From Brachionus manjavacas (Eukaryota > Rotifera > Eurotatoria > Ploima > Brachionidae): 64,000 bases of DNA. Position 1 is the first letter of the stretch. Each line of letters begins with the position of its first letter. The position numbers were made by a program, and so were the translations under genes. The notes under the pieces were generated by a model. The model saw nothing but the letters and a program-made list of their open reading frames with translations. It was not told the DNA's origin and searched no databases. This document shows positions 62,645-64,000 of the stretch, one piece after another. The stretch spans positions 1,302,001 to 1,366,000 of the forward strand of contig JAHQIY010000018.1 of assembly GCA_019054805.1 (NCBI GenBank), in the 5' to 3' direction.

Positions 62645-63946
62645 GGGTTGCCTAGATTTTTCGCTGATATATGAATATCAAGAAAAAAAATCTAGGTATT
62701 ACGTTTGTCGTGTCCGTCCGTCCGTCCGTCCGTCCGTCCGTCCGTCTGTGGACACATCTTACCCTAGTTTTTAGATGTTAACCCTAGTTTTAAAAATGAC
62801 AAAAAATATGTCGATCGATAGCATTGAATACATAAAAGGCGCGAAAAATCTAGGCCATCTAATTTTTTAAAAATTAAACTTTAAATCGATCAATCACTAA
62901 AACAAAAATATTAATCAAAAAGATTAAAGTAATAAAAAATTTATTGACAACAAAAGTATGAACTAAAAAAGAAAAAAAGAGAATTAAAATGTGATCTCGG
63001 TGAAAATAGCCTGATGATCACTGAACCATGTTGAATATGGCTGTGATTTAAATTGACCAAAAGAATGTGACTTGCTCGTTAGACACCAATCCAATTGAGA
63101 CATATCCTTGAAAGTTAAACATTTGCTAAACACGGGTGTCATGTTCAAATTGTCTCTTAGCGTATCAAGATATTTAGAATTGTTTTCTCTATTAAAGTCA
63201 ATATTGAAATCACCAAAGATTACCAAAGAGTCTTAGGCTGTGCAAATTTAAATTCAAAAAGGCAATCAACTCTTGAATAAACTTGTCATTGTCCATCTTT
63301 GGATGCTTGTAAAGATTTAAAAAATAAACAACTGTTGAATTTAGAAAAGATTCAGCCTTTTAAATTGGTTTTTCTAATATATATTATATAATTTTATTTT
63401 TACTTTTAAAAAAACTATTTCAAATAACCAAAATTGTTAATTATGGAATGGTTATTAATGACATTGTATGGTGATGCAAATACAATCATTATTTAAAAAT
63501 TCGTCAACATAATTTTTTTATCGATTTTTTTCCTAGCAACTAAAATTAATTTTTAGAAATTATTATAAATTATTTTGTTGCAATATTTTTAGTTAAAAAT
63601 CGGGTTTTTTTTTCAAATTAAATAAAGAAAAAACAATTTGAAAAACATATTGTGTGCTTCATAGAATTTCATTTATATATTTCGAAAAAAATGGGGCGCA
63701 AAAAATAAGAAAGATTTAACATAAATATTCTCATAAATAAATTCTTAAATCATAATCCAAAAAATAATTAATTGTTTGAGTTAAACCACTTATTGGTACA
63801 GGGTTCCGGTTAGGGAATTGCTCTAATTGATAGAAAAAAATTAGTGAGAACGGGGTCCGGGCGGAGCCCTGGTTTAGGGTTCCGGGTATGCAGTAAGCTA
63901 GAGAACCATTAGTAAAAATTACTATTATTTTTGAATGTTAAATAAT
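62645..63946 (-). repeat. Array unit 28 (1.30 kb)
   Basis: The only main-array unit whose endonuclease frame is broken: one extra base in GAGTCTTAGGCTG (~63231-63236) leaves an open frame of 80 codons (62984-63226). The frame would otherwise run to about 63296. Confidence 0.9.
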
Positions 63947-64000
63947 GGGTTGCCTAGATTTTTCGCTGATATATGAATATCAAGAAAAAAATCTAGGTAT
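63947..64000 (-). repeat. Array unit 29, cut by window edge
   Basis: Only the terminal hairpin arms (CCTAGATTTTT and AAAAAATCTAGG) are inside the window, so the array continues beyond it. Confidence 0.9.

Larger units (their letters stand above)
22215..64000 (-). repeat. Helentron-derived satellite array, at least 28 head-to-tail units
   Basis: The array runs to the window edge. Each unit, read on the plus strand, holds: GGGTTGCCTAGATTTTTCGC; the other hairpin arm (AAAAATCTAGG); TATTACG with (GTCC)n; a CCCTAG-containing spacer; GCGAAAAATCTAGG (subterminal repeat); ~130 bp of 3' UTR; the reverse of a 103-codon endonuclease C-terminus; ~650 bp of AT-rich DNA; and 1, 2 or 4 copies of a ~250-bp monomer. 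Unit sizes cluster at ~1.31, ~1.56 and ~2.07 kb. Units are almost identical in both coding and noncoding parts, differing mainly in A/T run lengths, (GTCC)n length and a few linked point variants, which points to recent amplification or homogenisation. Confidence 0.95.

Noticed and set aside
22565-63226. Repeated 103-codon ORFs as functional small genes
   Set aside because: They are the C-terminal half of an endonuclease without the first catalytic residues, have no distinct start context, and are as conserved as the surrounding noncoding DNA, so homogenisation explains them.
22215-64000. CRISPR-like array
   Set aside because: Units are over 1 kb, have no unique spacers and are eukaryotic transposon sequence.

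Overview
The window reads as AT-rich animal (invertebrate) DNA dominated by transposons and satellite. Supporting signs are multi-exon genes with introns of about 70 nt, an APE-type LINE, a Helentron (the endonuclease-encoding branch of Helitrons) and (TTAGGG)-like tracts. The species cannot be named from the sequence. An AT-rich rotifer or similar small invertebrate would fit, but that is a guess.

Layout. 1-3570 (minus): a LINE cut by the window edge, with an RRM/coiled-coil ORF1 and an ORF2 in which a Ulp1-type (C48) cysteine protease precedes the APE endonuclease and the start of the RT. 3634-7167 (minus): remains of two older Helentron copies, a Helentron-type terminal hairpin, and a diverged copy of a ~250-bp monomer that recurs in the big satellite. 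7168-8165 (plus): an RT-RNase H fossil of an LTR/DIRS-type retroelement. 8166-10485: mostly AT-rich noncoding DNA with three short coding-like segments. 10486-12318: two satellite units with telomere-like tracts. 12313-20941 (minus): a nearly intact autonomous Helentron encoding, in order, a ubiquitin-specific protease (USP), a 21-residue repeat, a zinc-finger region, a HUH Rep, a Pif1-type helicase and an AP-like endonuclease. 21063-22027 (minus): a membrane-anchored protein gene of unknown identity. 22215-64000: at least 28 head-to-tail satellite units of 1.3, 1.56 or 2.07 kb, each carrying the last ~103 codons of a Helentron endonuclease plus a Helentron 3' terminus.

How it fits together. 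The array units have the same parts in the same order as the 3' end of the neighbouring autonomous element: endonuclease C-terminus, 3' UTR, subterminal inverted repeat, (GTCC)n tract, terminal hairpin. Their endonuclease is only roughly half identical to that of the neighbour, so they come from a sister family. The array shows higher-order blocks (3-, 4- and 5-unit) defined by linked variants, and a nested ~250-bp monomer present in 1, 2 or 4 copies. The most notable points are the in-frame USP-Helentron fusion with its catalytic residues kept, the Ulp1-LINE fusion, and the Helentron-derived satellite with higher-order structure.
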